A stretch of 64,000 nucleotides of DNA from positions 52,658,377 to 52,722,376 of the forward strand of contig OY829541.1 in the NCBI GenBank assembly GCA_963691705.1. Direction: 5' to 3'. Positions 11,992-23,030 of this stretch are shown here, piece after piece. The translations under genes and the position numbers were made by a program. A model generated the notes under the pieces. The model was not told the DNA's origin, searched no databases, and worked only from the letters and a program-made list of their open reading frames with translations. The DNA comes from Viola odorata. Lineage: Eukaryota > Streptophyta > Magnoliopsida > Malpighiales > Violaceae. Positions within the stretch are counted from its first letter, which is position 1. The number at the start of each line of letters is the position of its first letter.

Positions 11992-14224
11992 TCATGCTGC
12001 TGGAGTCTGGGGATCTTGGCCTAAAGCTTGACCTAGATCTGCGGCTAGAGGGGTCTGATCTTGGCCTGAAGGTTGGCTCGATGGTTGGCCTAGATCAGCA
12101 ACTGGATGTGGTACTTCTGATTTTTGTGGAGCAGAGGGAGGTTGGTGTTGAGTTGTTGCAGCTGGTTCGGGATCCTCTTCCTCATCAAAGGACTCAGAGT
12201 CACTGCTGGTGATCATATGATTGTACACCTTCTTGCGAATGTATCCTACAGCTTCGTCCAAAGCCTTGAGGTACCCTAAGTGGACCTGCAGATGCTCATA
12301 GACATGGATAACGTTGGTCCTGAGGTTCTTCTGCTGCTCCAGGATATTCTTCTGGCTGTCGATCAGCGTCTGGCCCCAGCATGGGACTATCTCAGTGTTG
12401 TCCACAGTAGGAGGCTCTTGTGGCCTATCTTGGCCCTTGTCTTGGCCTAGACGATCCAAGATGATCTTCTGCTGCTCCAGGATAAGCAGCTGTCTGGCTT
12501 GAAATTCTCTGGCCCATGCTGGAGGTTCACCGGTTATAATGGAGGAGTCTTGGCCTGAAGCTTGGCCAAGATCAGCTGCTGAAGGATCTGGAATTGGGGT
12601 GTCTTGGCCTGTGGTTTGGCCTAGATCCACAGCAGGAATGTCTTCCTCAGCCTCTCCTGGGATCTTCACAGGTCGCAGCTTGTATTTTCCTTCATTTTTC
12701 TTCGAGAAAATGTGCTCCCCTACTGGTGTAAAACCTGTATTACAAGCAACAAACCCTTCTTCCAAATGGAAATATCCCATTTGGTCGAAGGCTCTCAAAT
12801 CTAGAATTTTTGAGGAACAACATTTATGTAAATCAGCAGTGGCAAGATCTAGCTTAGCAGTTTGGACAGCAAGCCAAGTAATTAAAGATCCAAAAATCAG
12901 CTTGGTAACAGACTCGCGAGCATGCAATTGCTGAACTAAATAAAGTCCTAAGTTGACTCTTTTCTGGTGCAAAATACACCAAAGCAAAAAAGAGTTCTGA
13001 CTTTGCTAAGTTCCTAGAGACTTTTGTCTTCCCCGAAAGGTTGATAGACAAAGTCCTGTGGAGCATTTTAAGTGCAGGGTTCAGTATTGAATATGCTTTA
13101 GAATTTCTGTCAAATTTGGCTTTAGGGTCACCAGTGACCTCTCTAAAAGCATAGTTATTATCCCAATCAGTGAGATAATCAAAAATAACCTCATCACTAT
13201 ATGCAAATCCTAACAAAGAGTTGAAAGCATTGACAGACAAGTGATTCCATTTATCACACAAGCGAAAATTAATCACATCAGCAGCAGCAAGATCTGGTTT
13301 ATCTCTACCCCTAACATACAAAGTATCCTCATCAAACCAGAAGGATGTGTGAAATTCCAAACAGAGTTCAGTATAAGCGTCACAATCAACAGACATGAAA
13401 AGGGCCCAACCAATGGCATACACAAACTCCCTAATTTTATTCCCTAATCCCATTTTATCTAGAAAATCAAAATCAAGTTTAGTATAGGCAGGGATGTCAC
13501 AGGAATGAAAATCATGCAATTTAGACTTGAGATCTGGTGTATCAAATTTCAACCAGCCTCGAAGTGTGTGCGGGGGAGGGAGAGAAGGTACCTTAGCAGT
13601 CTTGGCCGGAGTCTTGGCCAAGACTGGAGTGTTATCCTCGTCATCATCATCTTCCACCACCACCTTTTTCTTTCCTTTGCTTTTGGCTGTTGAAGGGGTT
13701 GCACTTGATTTCTTTGGGTTTGTCGGTGTCTTCTTGGCCTCAACCCTCGGATAAGCATTCTTGTGAGCCACCTGCTTCACACTACCGGTCTTCTTTGGTG
13801 GTGCATCTGCGGCGGGTTTCTTCGCCGGAGGTGGCTTTGTGGGTCGCGCAGCTGCCGTGGTTGGAGCTGGGGTAGATCCCTCTACCGCCTGCTCGTCGCG
13901 CTTCCTCTTCCGCTTTTCGCGCCTTTCCTCCCTGTCTGCCACCGTGGCCGTGTGATTCGTCGGTTTCTTCCTTCTGATCAACGGGACGTCGTCGGAGTCT
14001 GTGTCACTCAAGACGACAGCCCGGTCCTCTCCTCGGGCACTATCCTCTGACTCTACTCCAGCGTCGGCATCGTCTTCGGCGTCTTCGTCTATCATCATCT
14101 TGAGACGACGGCGAATAGAGGACGTATTCTCCGGTGGAGCAACTGGTGGAGCTTCGCCTCTCAAGTCGTCGCTCTCGCTTGGGATGGGAAGCTCGGCGGA
14201 GTGGTCAGAATTATCGGAGCTCAT
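11992..14224 (-). pseudogene. Additional ORF downstream of integrase (Athila-type extra ORF), frameshifted
   Basis: Read on the minus strand from ATG 14224, the protein has an acidic, Ser/Asp-rich and then Lys-rich low-complexity N-terminus with many SD, KK and PAKT stretches. A globular part follows, recalling the plant-transposon/ATHILA ORF families (YTELCLEF, the LCDKWNHLSVNAFNSLLGF region). A one-base slip in the A6 run at 12986-12991 moves the reading frame; the continuation (12987-11992) runs into a Gln/Pro-rich tail with five or six LGQxxGQD-like units. Those units are encoded by the 26-nt inverted repeat. In Athila relatives this position is sometimes called env-like, but I see no convincing signal peptide or membrane segment here. 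Function is unknown. Confidence 0.75.
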
Positions 14225-14727
14225 GGTGGGTTGATTTGGAGAGAAGAATGGATGGATTAGGGATTTTTGCTTTTCTAGGGGTTTAGGAATTTTGGGAGAA
14301 AAGAAGAAGAAGGGACTGTTGCTTTTTAGCTCAGGTGGGAGTCTGAATTGTTTGGTTACGTGGGTAATGGAGTGTCAGAGTGGGATGAGAATACACAGAG
14401 GTGGTGGTTTTGTTTTTCCCACGCTTTCAATTAAATCCATTTAATTGCTTTTTTTAATTTGTCCGTTCAAAAAGCTTTAAAAAGGCGGCGCTGACACGTG
14501 TCCCCCCAGTGCTAAAAGAGTCTCTTTAATATTTTGTCAGTCTTGGTCCAAGGCTTGGTTAAGATCTCGGTCAAGACTGCAATTCTTCCCCACACTTAAA
14601 TTCTGCAAACACAGAAACAAAAATAATTAACAGGATATTTACAAAAATTATGAGAAATAAAATGACATGGGTTGCCTCCCATGTAGCGCCCTTATTTTAA
14701 GTCCTTAGCTGGACCCTTTACACGACT

Positions 14728-17700
14728 TCATTCGTTGGTAGGTGGAATTTCCACCTTTTCTGAATTCTTTTCTTCCTGGAATCCTTCGTAAAATGGCTTC
14801 AACCTTTGGCCATTTACTTTCAGCTCAACACCTATTTTATTATTCCTAATATCTACTGCACCATGTGGGTAAATATTAGTGACAACAAACGGGCCTTCCC
14901 ATTTTGTTTTCAATTTTCTAGGAAAAAGCTTAAAACGAGAGTTAAATAGAAGAACCTGCTCTCCTATGTGGAGAGGTTTCCCAATAATTCATTTGTCGTG
15001 ATAAGCCTTCATTCTAATCTTGACAATCAGCTGGCTGTCATAAGCTTGGTCTCTCAACTCCTCTAGCTCGTGGAGTTGTAGCTTCCTCTCTTCTCCAGCT
15101 TGGTCATAACTCACGTTGCATTTCCTTATAGCCCAATAGGCTTTGTGTTGCAATCCCATTGGTAAGTGGCACGCTTTCCCATAGACCAGCTTGTAAGGTG
15201 TCATCCCAATTAGGCCTTTGTAAGCCGTTCTGTAGGCCCACAACGCGTCGTCCAAGCGTTGGCTCCAATCGCGTCTGTCTAGGCCTACTGTCTTGGCCAA
15301 GATTGCCTTCACCTCTCAATTCGAAACTTCAGCTTGGCCATTTGTTTGTGGGTGATAGGTTGTGGATACCCTGTGTGTGATGCCATACTTCCTGAAAAGA
15401 GAGGAAAGAATCTTGTTGCAGAAATGGGTTCCTCGATCACTAACGAATCCTCGAGGAATTCCGAATCTGTTTAAGATGTTAGATTTAATGAACAAAATCA
15501 TTGTCCTAGCATCATCATTCTTAGTGGCTTTCGCCTCTACCCATTTTGATACATAGTCCACAGCCAAAAGAATATACCTATTACCAAAAGAAGTAGGGAA
15601 TGGTCCCATAAAATCTATGCCCCATATGTCAAAAATCTCACATGAAAGAATAAAGTTCATAGGCATTTCATTTCGAGAACTAATATTTCCTACTTTTTGG
15701 CAGGCCGGACACGTTTTGCAAAAGAGGAAACTGTCCTGAAAAATAGTAGGCCAATAAAAACCAGCCTCTAAGACTTTTAGGGCTGTTCTTCTAGCCCCAA
15801 AATGACCTCCACATGTTTGGGAGTGGCAAAAGTTCAATATTGATAAAGCCTCATTTTGGGGGACACATCTCCTAAGCAATTGATCAGTTCCTAATTTCCA
15901 TAAATAAGGATCATCCCAAATGTAGTACTTACTGTCATGCTTGACTTTTACTCTCTCATATGTGGTCATATCCCCATAATGCTTACCTGTTGCGAGGTAA
16001 TTCGCAATTTCTGCATACCATGGGCGTGGGTTTGACTGAGTGCTTGGCCTAGGGCTTGGCCTAGACACTGTCACTGACAGTAGTTTTTCATCTGGAAATT
16101 CTGCTCTTATTTCATTCACGTCTCCTTTTGCTAGGCAGCGGCTAAAGTGGTCTGCCACCAGATTTTCCCTGCCGCTTTTATCCTTAATTTCCAGATTATG
16201 CTCCTGCAAAAGAAGAATCCAACGAATAATTCTAGGTTTGGCCTCATGCTTGACCAAGAGGTATTTTAATGTTGCATGGTCTGAAAATACAATAATTTTT
16301 GTGCCTAGAAGATATGATCTGAATTTTTCTAAGGCAAAAACTATTGCAAATAATTCTTTTTCAGTCGTGGTATAATTTTTTTGGGCATCATCCAACATCT
16401 TTGATGCATAATAGATCACGTGAGGATCTTTCCCTTTCTTTTGCCCAAGAACAACTCCCACGGCTGCATCACTTGTGTCGCACATCAGCTCAAATGGCAA
16501 GCTCCAATCCGGCGCTTGGATGATAGGGGCTGATGTCAACCGCTCTTTAAGCTTGTCAAATGATTTCTGACAGTCCTTATTGAAGTCGAACTCCACCTCC
16601 TTTTGTAGAAGCTTGCACATTGGCTCGGCAATTTTCGAAAAATCTTTTATGAACCTGCGATAGAAACCTGCATGGCCAAGAAAGCTTCGAACCTCACGCA
16701 AGCATGAGGGGTAAGGTAGGTTCTTTATAATATCGATTTTTGCTTGATCGACTTCAATTCCTTTCTTTGAAACCACATGCCCAAGGACTATTCCTTGATC
16801 TACCATAAAATGGCATTTTTCATAATTTAAAACTAGGCATGTTTCAACACATCTTTTCAGAATATTTTGTAAATTAAACAAGCATTGTTCAAAGTCATTA
16901 CCGTAAACGGTAAAGTCATCCATAAACACCTCGATACTTTTCTCCACATATTCGGAAAAAATGCTTACCATACACCTTTGAAAGGTGGCCGACGCATTAC
17001 ATAACCCAAATGGCATTCGTTTGTAGGCGAACGTTCCAAAAGGGAAAGTGAACGTCATCTTCTCTTAGTCTTCGGTTGCAATAGGAATTTGATGAAACCC
17101 CAAGTAGCCGTCCAAGAAGCAATAGTGAGACTTTTCAGTAAGTCTCTCCACTATTTGGTCGATGAAGGGCAATGGAAAATGATCCTTCTGAGTGACTTGA
17201 TTCAGCTTTCGGTAGTCTATGCATACCCTCCATCCGTTTTGGATCCTTGTTGTTCTTTGAGTTCCATCTTCTCCTTCAATGAAGGTAATACCTGTTTTCT
17301 TAGGAACCACCTGCACAGGGGAAACCCAACTGCTATCAGAGATGGGGTAAATCACACCTGCATCCAGCAACTTAATTATTTCCTTTTTAACCACTTCCAT
17401 CATCGGAGGGTTCAATCTCCTCTGGGGTTGCCGAATGGGTTTCTTATCTTCCTCTTCGTGGATTTTATGGGTACAGATGTTGGCTGATATTCCTTTTATG
17501 TCTGCCATGGTCCACCCAATCGCTTCCTTATGCATCTTCAAGACTTCTACCAACCTATCTTCTTCATCTTTTGACAACTTGGCCGAGATGATAACGGGTA
17601 GGGTGTCGTCTCGGCCTAGATAGGCGTATTTGAGGTGGTCTGGCAGGGTTTTCAAGTCCAACTGGGGTGCCTGCACAATAGAAGGTAGGAATTTAGGAAC

Positions 17701-17880
17701 CGTGGATTGAATGAATTGGAAACGTACCATTTTCTTCTTCATCTTGGCAGTCTTGGCCGGAGTCTTGACCAAGATCGAGGCCAAGATCGAATATGTTTCC
17801 TCCGTATCAGCTAAAATGGCTAGAACTTCTTGAAGTTTCGTCTGTTTTCCTGTTCTGTCCTCCAACTCTTGCAGCGTTTT
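14728..17880 (-). pseudogene. Retrotransposon pol: reverse transcriptase, RNase H, integrase
   Basis: On the minus strand the frame runs from about 17880 to 14728 and is cut by stops at 17067-17065, 15318-15316 and 14991-14989. The RT part includes WVSPVQVVPKKTG, VCIDYRKLNQ and the catalytic FMDDF. RNase H follows with its CDTSDAAVGVVLGQ, TTEKELFAIV and SDHATL acidic-residue motifs. Integrase shows the zinc-binding H-H-C-C region ending CKTCPACQK, then the D-D-E core (GIDFMGPFP, SDRGTHF). A C-terminal [10 protein letters not shown] segment (14913-14728) is the GPF/Y-type tail. It copies the RNA and inserts the cDNA in the family; here the stops make it defective. Each stop is one C-to-T change from a sense codon. 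Confidence 0.9.
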
Positions 17881-18584
17881 GTGGAGATTCCCCTAGTCAA
17901 AACATACTCAAGGAGGCCGTTAATATAAATATCAGCACTTTCATCAATAATTGGATCTAAAACATCAAGAAAATTCACACAATGTAAATCATTGGGATGT
18001 TTCAATGCTTTTGTTATACTGAATTTAATTGTTCTTCCACAAAATTCCAAGATTATGCTCCCTTCGTAGCAGTCAATCTTTGCTTTGGATGTCCTTAGAA
18101 ACGGCCTCCCTAATAAGACATCAGTGGTGCATGAAGGCAATTGAACATTCATTTCTACAATGTAAAAATCAACCGGGTAAATAAAATCATTTACCATTAC
18201 TAAGACATCATTCACAACTCCTCTGGGCCGAATGATAGTTCTGTCAGCTAGCTGGATTACCAAGTCAGTCTCTTTCATTGTTCCTATTTTCAAGGTTTCG
18301 TACTCACTCAAAGACATGACATTGATGCCGGCTCCCAAGTCACAGAGGGCCTTCTCGATGGTCTTGTTTCCTATTTGACAAGGAATGGTGAAAGTCCCTT
18401 GATCCTTGCATTTCTCTGGAAGTTGTTGTACTGCCGAGACTTCCTGAGCTAAATTCACCCTCTCTATACCTGCAATTTTTCGTTTGTTAGTACACAATTC
18501 TTTAAGAAATTTGGCATAAGAGGGGACTTTTGCAATTAAGTCTAACATAGGAATATTGACAGCTATTTTTCCAAAAACAGCCAT
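17820..18584 (-). pseudogene. Retrotransposon aspartic protease region
   Basis: The open frame contains CDLGAGINVMSLSEYETL, the retropepsin-type D-(S/T/L)-G active-site motif, about 90 residues from its start, and LLGRPFLRTS further on. It is in a different frame from RT; the two are offset near 17880, probably by one lost base in a short A run. The upstream linker (18585-18992) in the same frame has four stops (18992-18990, 18851-18849, 18809-18807, 18626-18624). In the family it cleaves the Gag-Pol polyprotein. Confidence 0.85.
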
Positions 18585-18989
18585 GAAATCCCTTGCTTCA
18601 TCTTGCTTTTTCTCCTTCGAAGATCAGGGTGGAAAAGGTGGAGGAATTTCTATTACTTCCTCCTTCTGGTCAGTCTTGGCCGGGGGCTTGGCCAAGACAT
18701 GAGCGGATTTCTTGATTTCAGCATTTTCAGCAGGGTTGGCCTGAGGTTTAGCCAAGACAACTTCTGCCTCGACTTCTTCCTCCTCATCTTCGTCCAACTC
18801 TTTAGACTAAATTTTCTCTAGTTCTTTGTCTGTTTTCGCCCCTTCCCTTTATGGTAATACACTCCCACTTCTCAAACTCATGGCACTGACATTATGTGCT
18901 GGGTTGTTCACCGTGGTGGGAGGTAATTTGCCTTGGTTAGCTATCTGTGTGATCTGCTTCTGGAGCTCTGCCAAGCTGGTTTGTGTTGA

Positions 18990-20406
18990 CTACATATGAT
19001 TTTTCTGCAGCTCCATCATGGTTTTGAGTGTATCCTCTACTGATGGACCAGTAAGCTGCAAAGGTCTAGGAGCAGGCGGTAGCTGGGCCAAAGGAGCTTG
19101 ACCGGGCGCTTGGCCTAGATTCTGGCCAAGATTTTGATTTGAAGGGCGCGACACGAAATGTTGGAAGTTGATTGGAGATTGTTGCTGTGGTTGAGGTACA
19201 CCCTGGTTCTGATTTTGGTTTGGAGGGAGTGGATCTCTCCATCTGAAGTTTGGGTGTGCTCTCCATGTGTATTGATTACTTCCTTGAGGGAAGTTTTGCA
19301 TGCTTCCTTGATTCTGTGGGTAGGCTGCATTAACCTGGCTTATGTCATCTGGATGTTGCACCATATAATAATTATTGGTCTGATGGTCTTGTTGCTGGCA
19401 TATCCCACACACTGAAGCTATCTGCTCTTGATTCTGATTTCCTGGAGGCATTGAACCTGAAATATTAACAGAAATATTTTTAACCATATCAGTTAAATCA
19501 TTAAGCTTTTGTTCAACATTAATTGCATTCAAGGAAGAAGGTAAATTATTTCTATCCGAAATGGTGTTATTTTGGCAATTGTCTGCCAATGTCTAGAGTA
19601 ACATTTTGGCTCGTGACCGTCAGATCTTGTAATGCTCCACTAGCTGCGGAGTCCACTTTTTCTTTGCAACTTTGGAGCATCCCATCATAGAAATATTGTA
19701 TCATTGTGTTGTCTGCTACTCCGTGAGTGGGACAGACTTCTTGTAAATCACGGAACCTCTGATGATATTCACTGAAGCTCTCGCCGCTTCGTTGCTGAAT
19801 CGCGGCCATGTCTTTTCTGGCTATCCCTGCCTTGGTCGCATTCCAATACTTGTTGAGGAACATTGTAGACATCTCCGCCCACGTGTTGATGGTGTTATGG
19901 GGCAAACTATAAAACCAGTTTTGAGCAGCCCCTTCAAGAGAGCTTGGAAAGGCCTTTAGCTTTGCCCTCTCCATGTTCACAACAGTTGGTTTCATAATGT
20001 CACATTGGACATGGAGATTCCTCAGGTGCTTGAATGGGTTTTCATTGGAATGGCCGTAGAATTTGGGAAGGTTGGCCACCATATTGGTCTTTATGGACCA
20101 ATCATTTACCACAACAGGTAGGTTGATATAGGAAAAGGTCTCATGTTCTGTTGTTCTGTTCAGTTCCCTCATTGTTGGTTCTGGTCGATTCTCTTCCATG
20201 GCTAGAATGAATGGTCCGTCTTGGTCAATGTGTTGGCCAAGATCGGGGTCTGAACTGTATGTTGTTTCGGAACTGGATGTTTCCGATTCACTTTCTTCCT
20301 GGGCTACTCTCTGTCGAGCTTGCCTCCTAAGTTGTGCTTCGGTCCTTGTGAGATTGGGATTGCAAGGTAACAAATCTTGTTCTCTGGTAGAGGACCTGGT
20401 CATCAA
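18990..20406 (-). pseudogene. Retrotransposon gag
   Basis: Start at 20406 (MMTRSSTREQ), about 45 nt inside the primer-binding site. The N-terminal frame (20406-19567) carries a retrotransposon-gag capsid region with AAQNWFYSLP, FLNKYW, and the RSGESFSEYHQRFRDLQEVCP-like block. A one-base frameshift near 19600 shifts to the next frame (19589-18990), which holds a zinc-knuckle-like C-x2-C-x4-H-x4 motif whose last Cys is replaced by Tyr, then a Gln/Pro/Asn-rich tail. Gag packages the element RNA. Both the frameshift and the missing zinc ligand argue this copy is inactive. Confidence 0.88.
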
Positions 20407-20451
20407 CTGTCAAAGAATAAAATAAAAGAAACTACAAATACAGTTAGAGGT

Positions 20452-20468
20452 CCCCAGCAACGGCGCCA
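20452..20468 (-). other. Primer-binding site, tRNA-Asp type
   Basis: On the minus strand, TGGCGCCGTTGCTGGGGA lies five bases inside the 5' LTR. It matches the 3' end of plant tRNA-Asp with about one mismatch. This primer use is usual for Athila/Tat-lineage elements and confirms the minus-strand orientation. Confidence 0.9.
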
Positions 20469-20473
20469 AAATT

Positions 20474-21996
20474 TGATCGCATGTCGAACACGTCAAATAT
20501 AAGTGTATAATAGTTATGGAAATGGGGGTAGAAATACAACTTATCACTGTCTACAAAGACTTGTAGATTGCGGTAAGAGGATCGGTCCACAGAGATCTCT
20601 AGGGAAACGTAGTTCCTGGTTTAGTTCCTCGTCACTGGTTTTTGGTTGGGTGAATCTGAAATTAAAGACAAAAACAAAGGAAATAAAATAGTTCAAAGTA
20701 GTCTTGATCAAAGGCTTTGCCAAGACAGGGGTCAAGATTATAAGATATCAAATAAAAAGGGATTCCAGGTAAGGGCGATAGGAGAGCTTCCGTTCTTATG
20801 CTTCGATCATAGACTCAAATGTATTCCTCTCTTCGCTCATAGTACTGCTATAGAGTGGAGGTGCTCCTGTTCACTCTTGTCTTCCCTCCTTTTCAAATTA
20901 TCTGACGGGTGCTCCCTTTCCTGATAATCCTAACCAAGGGACACCTTGCTGGTTAAAGGGTTTATCCGTTTGACTGTTGTCTTGAATGGTTGTTCGCTTC
21001 CTCAATGGTATAGGGGAAGACAGTACCTAGGTCAAGTTGTCTCCTTGTGGAAACCCCAGGTTGTCAATCTGGTCTTGACCTAGATCATCTATTTCTTCTA
21101 GTCTGGCGCGAGACTAGTCACCTACTTTGTCTAGCTGACGGGTGCTCCCTTTCCTTCTAGACTGGCTACAACTCTTCTCTACTAGAGTGCAAAGATGATC
21201 AAGCTTTGTCTCTAGTGAGTAAACGGTTAATTAGGCTCAAGAAATAAACAAATACGAATTAAGAGATTGTTAAGTACGTTGGCTGATCTCACGAACGCAT
21301 AAGAACTTTAGCTCGTCAACCCTTACCAAGAACAAGTGTTTAGTTACTCATACTCATAGATGGAAGAATAAAATATTTAATTGCATAATAAAACTAAACC
21401 CGAGAATTCCACAAAGAGGAAAATTCCGGAGCAGGAAAATAGTTCAATGTTGAAAACGGGAAAAGAAAAGAGATCCCCGAGTTTTTGGAAAGGCAGGACA
21501 AAATCCGGCTAAATACTAGCTAAAGCCCTTCCTTTTCCAACTCTAACTCTTCAATCAAATCTTCAAAGATAAAGATAGTAATGTTTTCTAAGGGAAATAA
21601 ATCGCAACAAAAGAGGGAGGTCCTAAATAGGATTCTTCGAAATAGATTGGCGTCAGATCCCTCTTGAGTTGCTGGATAACAACGACTTGTCAGCTCACAT
21701 GGCCCGGATGAAACGCGGCCCAAAAGCTTGCTGATGTTGTCGCTCGAGATGGCTTGTCGCGACATGAGTCTTGGCCAAGCTTGCGGCCAAGACGAATTGG
21801 TAATCGTTCCTCGCTGCGCGAATGGGTCTTGGCCAGAATCTAGGCCAAGACGATATGGTAATCAACTCCAGCGCTTCACTGAAATGCTCCGCTTCAGAAC
21901 TGCTAAAGTATGAGGAATGAAGGGGAAATCAGTAGATTTTCTGCCCAAACAACATGTAAATAGACAATCAAAACATGATTAAACGCAATGCAATCA
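20474..21996 (-). repeat. 5' LTR (right copy) of the Athila-like element
   Basis: This 1523-bp copy has the same TG...CA ends as the left LTR. It holds a segment (about 21705-21741) absent from the left LTR. Three copies of the 26-nt inverted repeat are at 20701, 21768 and 21826; the last two are better palindromes than their partners in the left LTR. Confidence 0.95.
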
Positions 21997-22384
21997 TATG
22001 CATTAATAAGAGAGTCGAGATTGGTGGGAAAAGTTTTTTTGTTTAAGAATGAGAAAAAAATAAGGAAAATTTTTACTTATTTTTTTTCCTAATATTTATG
22101 GATTATTTTGAAAAGTTTACTACATGCACACCATTCCTGATTTTTTATTTTTATGGATTTTTTTTTTATTTTTTGGATTTTTTTTTTTTTTTCAATATTG
22201 TTTGCTATTTTTATAACTTTTAAAATATTATCTCATAAGAGCTCCTGATTTTAGTAATTTTCCTTAAAAAGTAAAAGTTTGAGGGGAAAGAGAACTAGAA
22301 GCAATGCACTACTCACTCGTAGAAATATGCAACAATGTAGAAAATTATAGAGATACGATGGTGAAGCACTTTGTTCGCTAACAG

Positions 22385-22721
22385 TTTAAAGCTAAAAAAA
22401 ATCCTGGATTTTAATGTTTAATCACCCCTAGACTATTTTTTTTATTTAATGACCCCTCTAAACTTGTATATTTTTTGTTTAATTACTCTCCACCGTTAAA
22501 AATAGTTTACGTGTCATGAATTCTATTAAAAAAAGTTGTCATGTCAACAAAAAATTGCTGACGTGGTAAACATTTTTAACGGAGTACATGACACGTAAAC
22601 TATATTTAACGGTGGGAGTAATTAAATAAAAATAAACAAATTTAGAAGGTCATTGAACAAATAAATAGTTCAGGGGTTGATTAATTAAAATATTAAAATT
22701 CAGGTTTTTTTATAGTTTTTA
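22385..22721. mobile_element. Foldback MITE with ~150-bp terminal inverted repeats
   Basis: The left half (from TTTAAAGCTAAAAAAAATCC through CACCGTTAAA and TTTACGTGTCATG) is repeated in inverted form on the right (CATGACACGTAAAC, TTTAACGGTGGGAG, ending near 22721). The centre is around 22545. Its arms resemble those of the larger element at 57672-58735, so both probably belong to one TIR transposon family. Confidence 0.75.
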
Positions 22722-23030
22722 TCCGTTTATATATACGAGTACGTACTTTGATATATATTTTTTTCTTTGGTAAACATATGTTTATTTCTCTTTATATATG
22801 TACATGTTTGTGTTAAATAGTATGTGAGATTAATTGAGCTTTTTTTTTCCTATCATCTTTTTTATAAAGTTTCTTCCATTTTTTGTTATACGAGGAAATA
22901 GATGATTATATATGTTAATATTATATTTATCCTTTTGTGTAAATTTTTTTATTAGATGAAAAAAAAGAAAAATATAATTTGCTTATGGAGAAATATTCGC
23001 CTATTACTAGTGTAATAGATTAAGAAAATG

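Larger units (their letters stand above)
9621..21851. repeat. Dispersed 26-nt inverted repeat family inside the retrotransposon
   Basis: The unit on the plus strand is GTCTTGGCC, eight variable bases (usually ending CTT), then GGCCAAGAC or GGCCTAGAT. Copies start at 9621, 10652, 10710, 12013, 12058 (spacer 20), 12427, 12547, 12601, 13599, 14540, 15277 (spacer 9), 16041, 17750, 18673, 18733, 19107, 20218, 20701, 21768 and 21826. The two TTGGCC cores are 12 nt apart. They occur in LTRs, untranslated DNA, gag, the gag-protease linker, pol and the extra ORF, and in different reading frames. None was noticed outside the element. Confidence 0.85.
9394..21996 (-). mobile_element. Full-length Athila-like Ty3/gypsy LTR retrotransposon
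   Basis: Two direct LTRs (9394-10880 and 20474-21996), both TG...CA, bound a 9.6-kb interior read on the minus strand. The flanks are TATGT (9389-9393) and TATGC (21997-22001), a 5-bp target duplication with one mismatch. Order in the coding sense is PBS, gag, protease, RT, RNase H, integrase, then an additional ORF, as in the Athila lineage. The LTRs differ by roughly 30-35 substitutions by eye (about 2%) plus a 37-nt length difference, so the insertion is fairly young. The coding frames hold seven in-frame stops and at least three frameshifts, so this copy is not autonomous now. Confidence 0.95.

Noticed and set aside
12000..12640. LGQxxGQD repeats as a selected protein repeat
   Set aside because: The same 26-nt unit occurs in other frames and in noncoding LTR DNA, so the peptide repeat is a by-product of the DNA motif.
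12539..14234. Several plus-strand frames of 60-130 codons
   Set aside because: They are shadows of the retrotransposon extra ORF and gain length from its GC-rich, repeat-rich sequence.
9621..21851. CRISPR-like array from the repeated 26-nt motif
   Set aside because: Spacing is irregular (tens to thousands of bases), the repeat is inside a retrotransposon, and the genome is a plant's.
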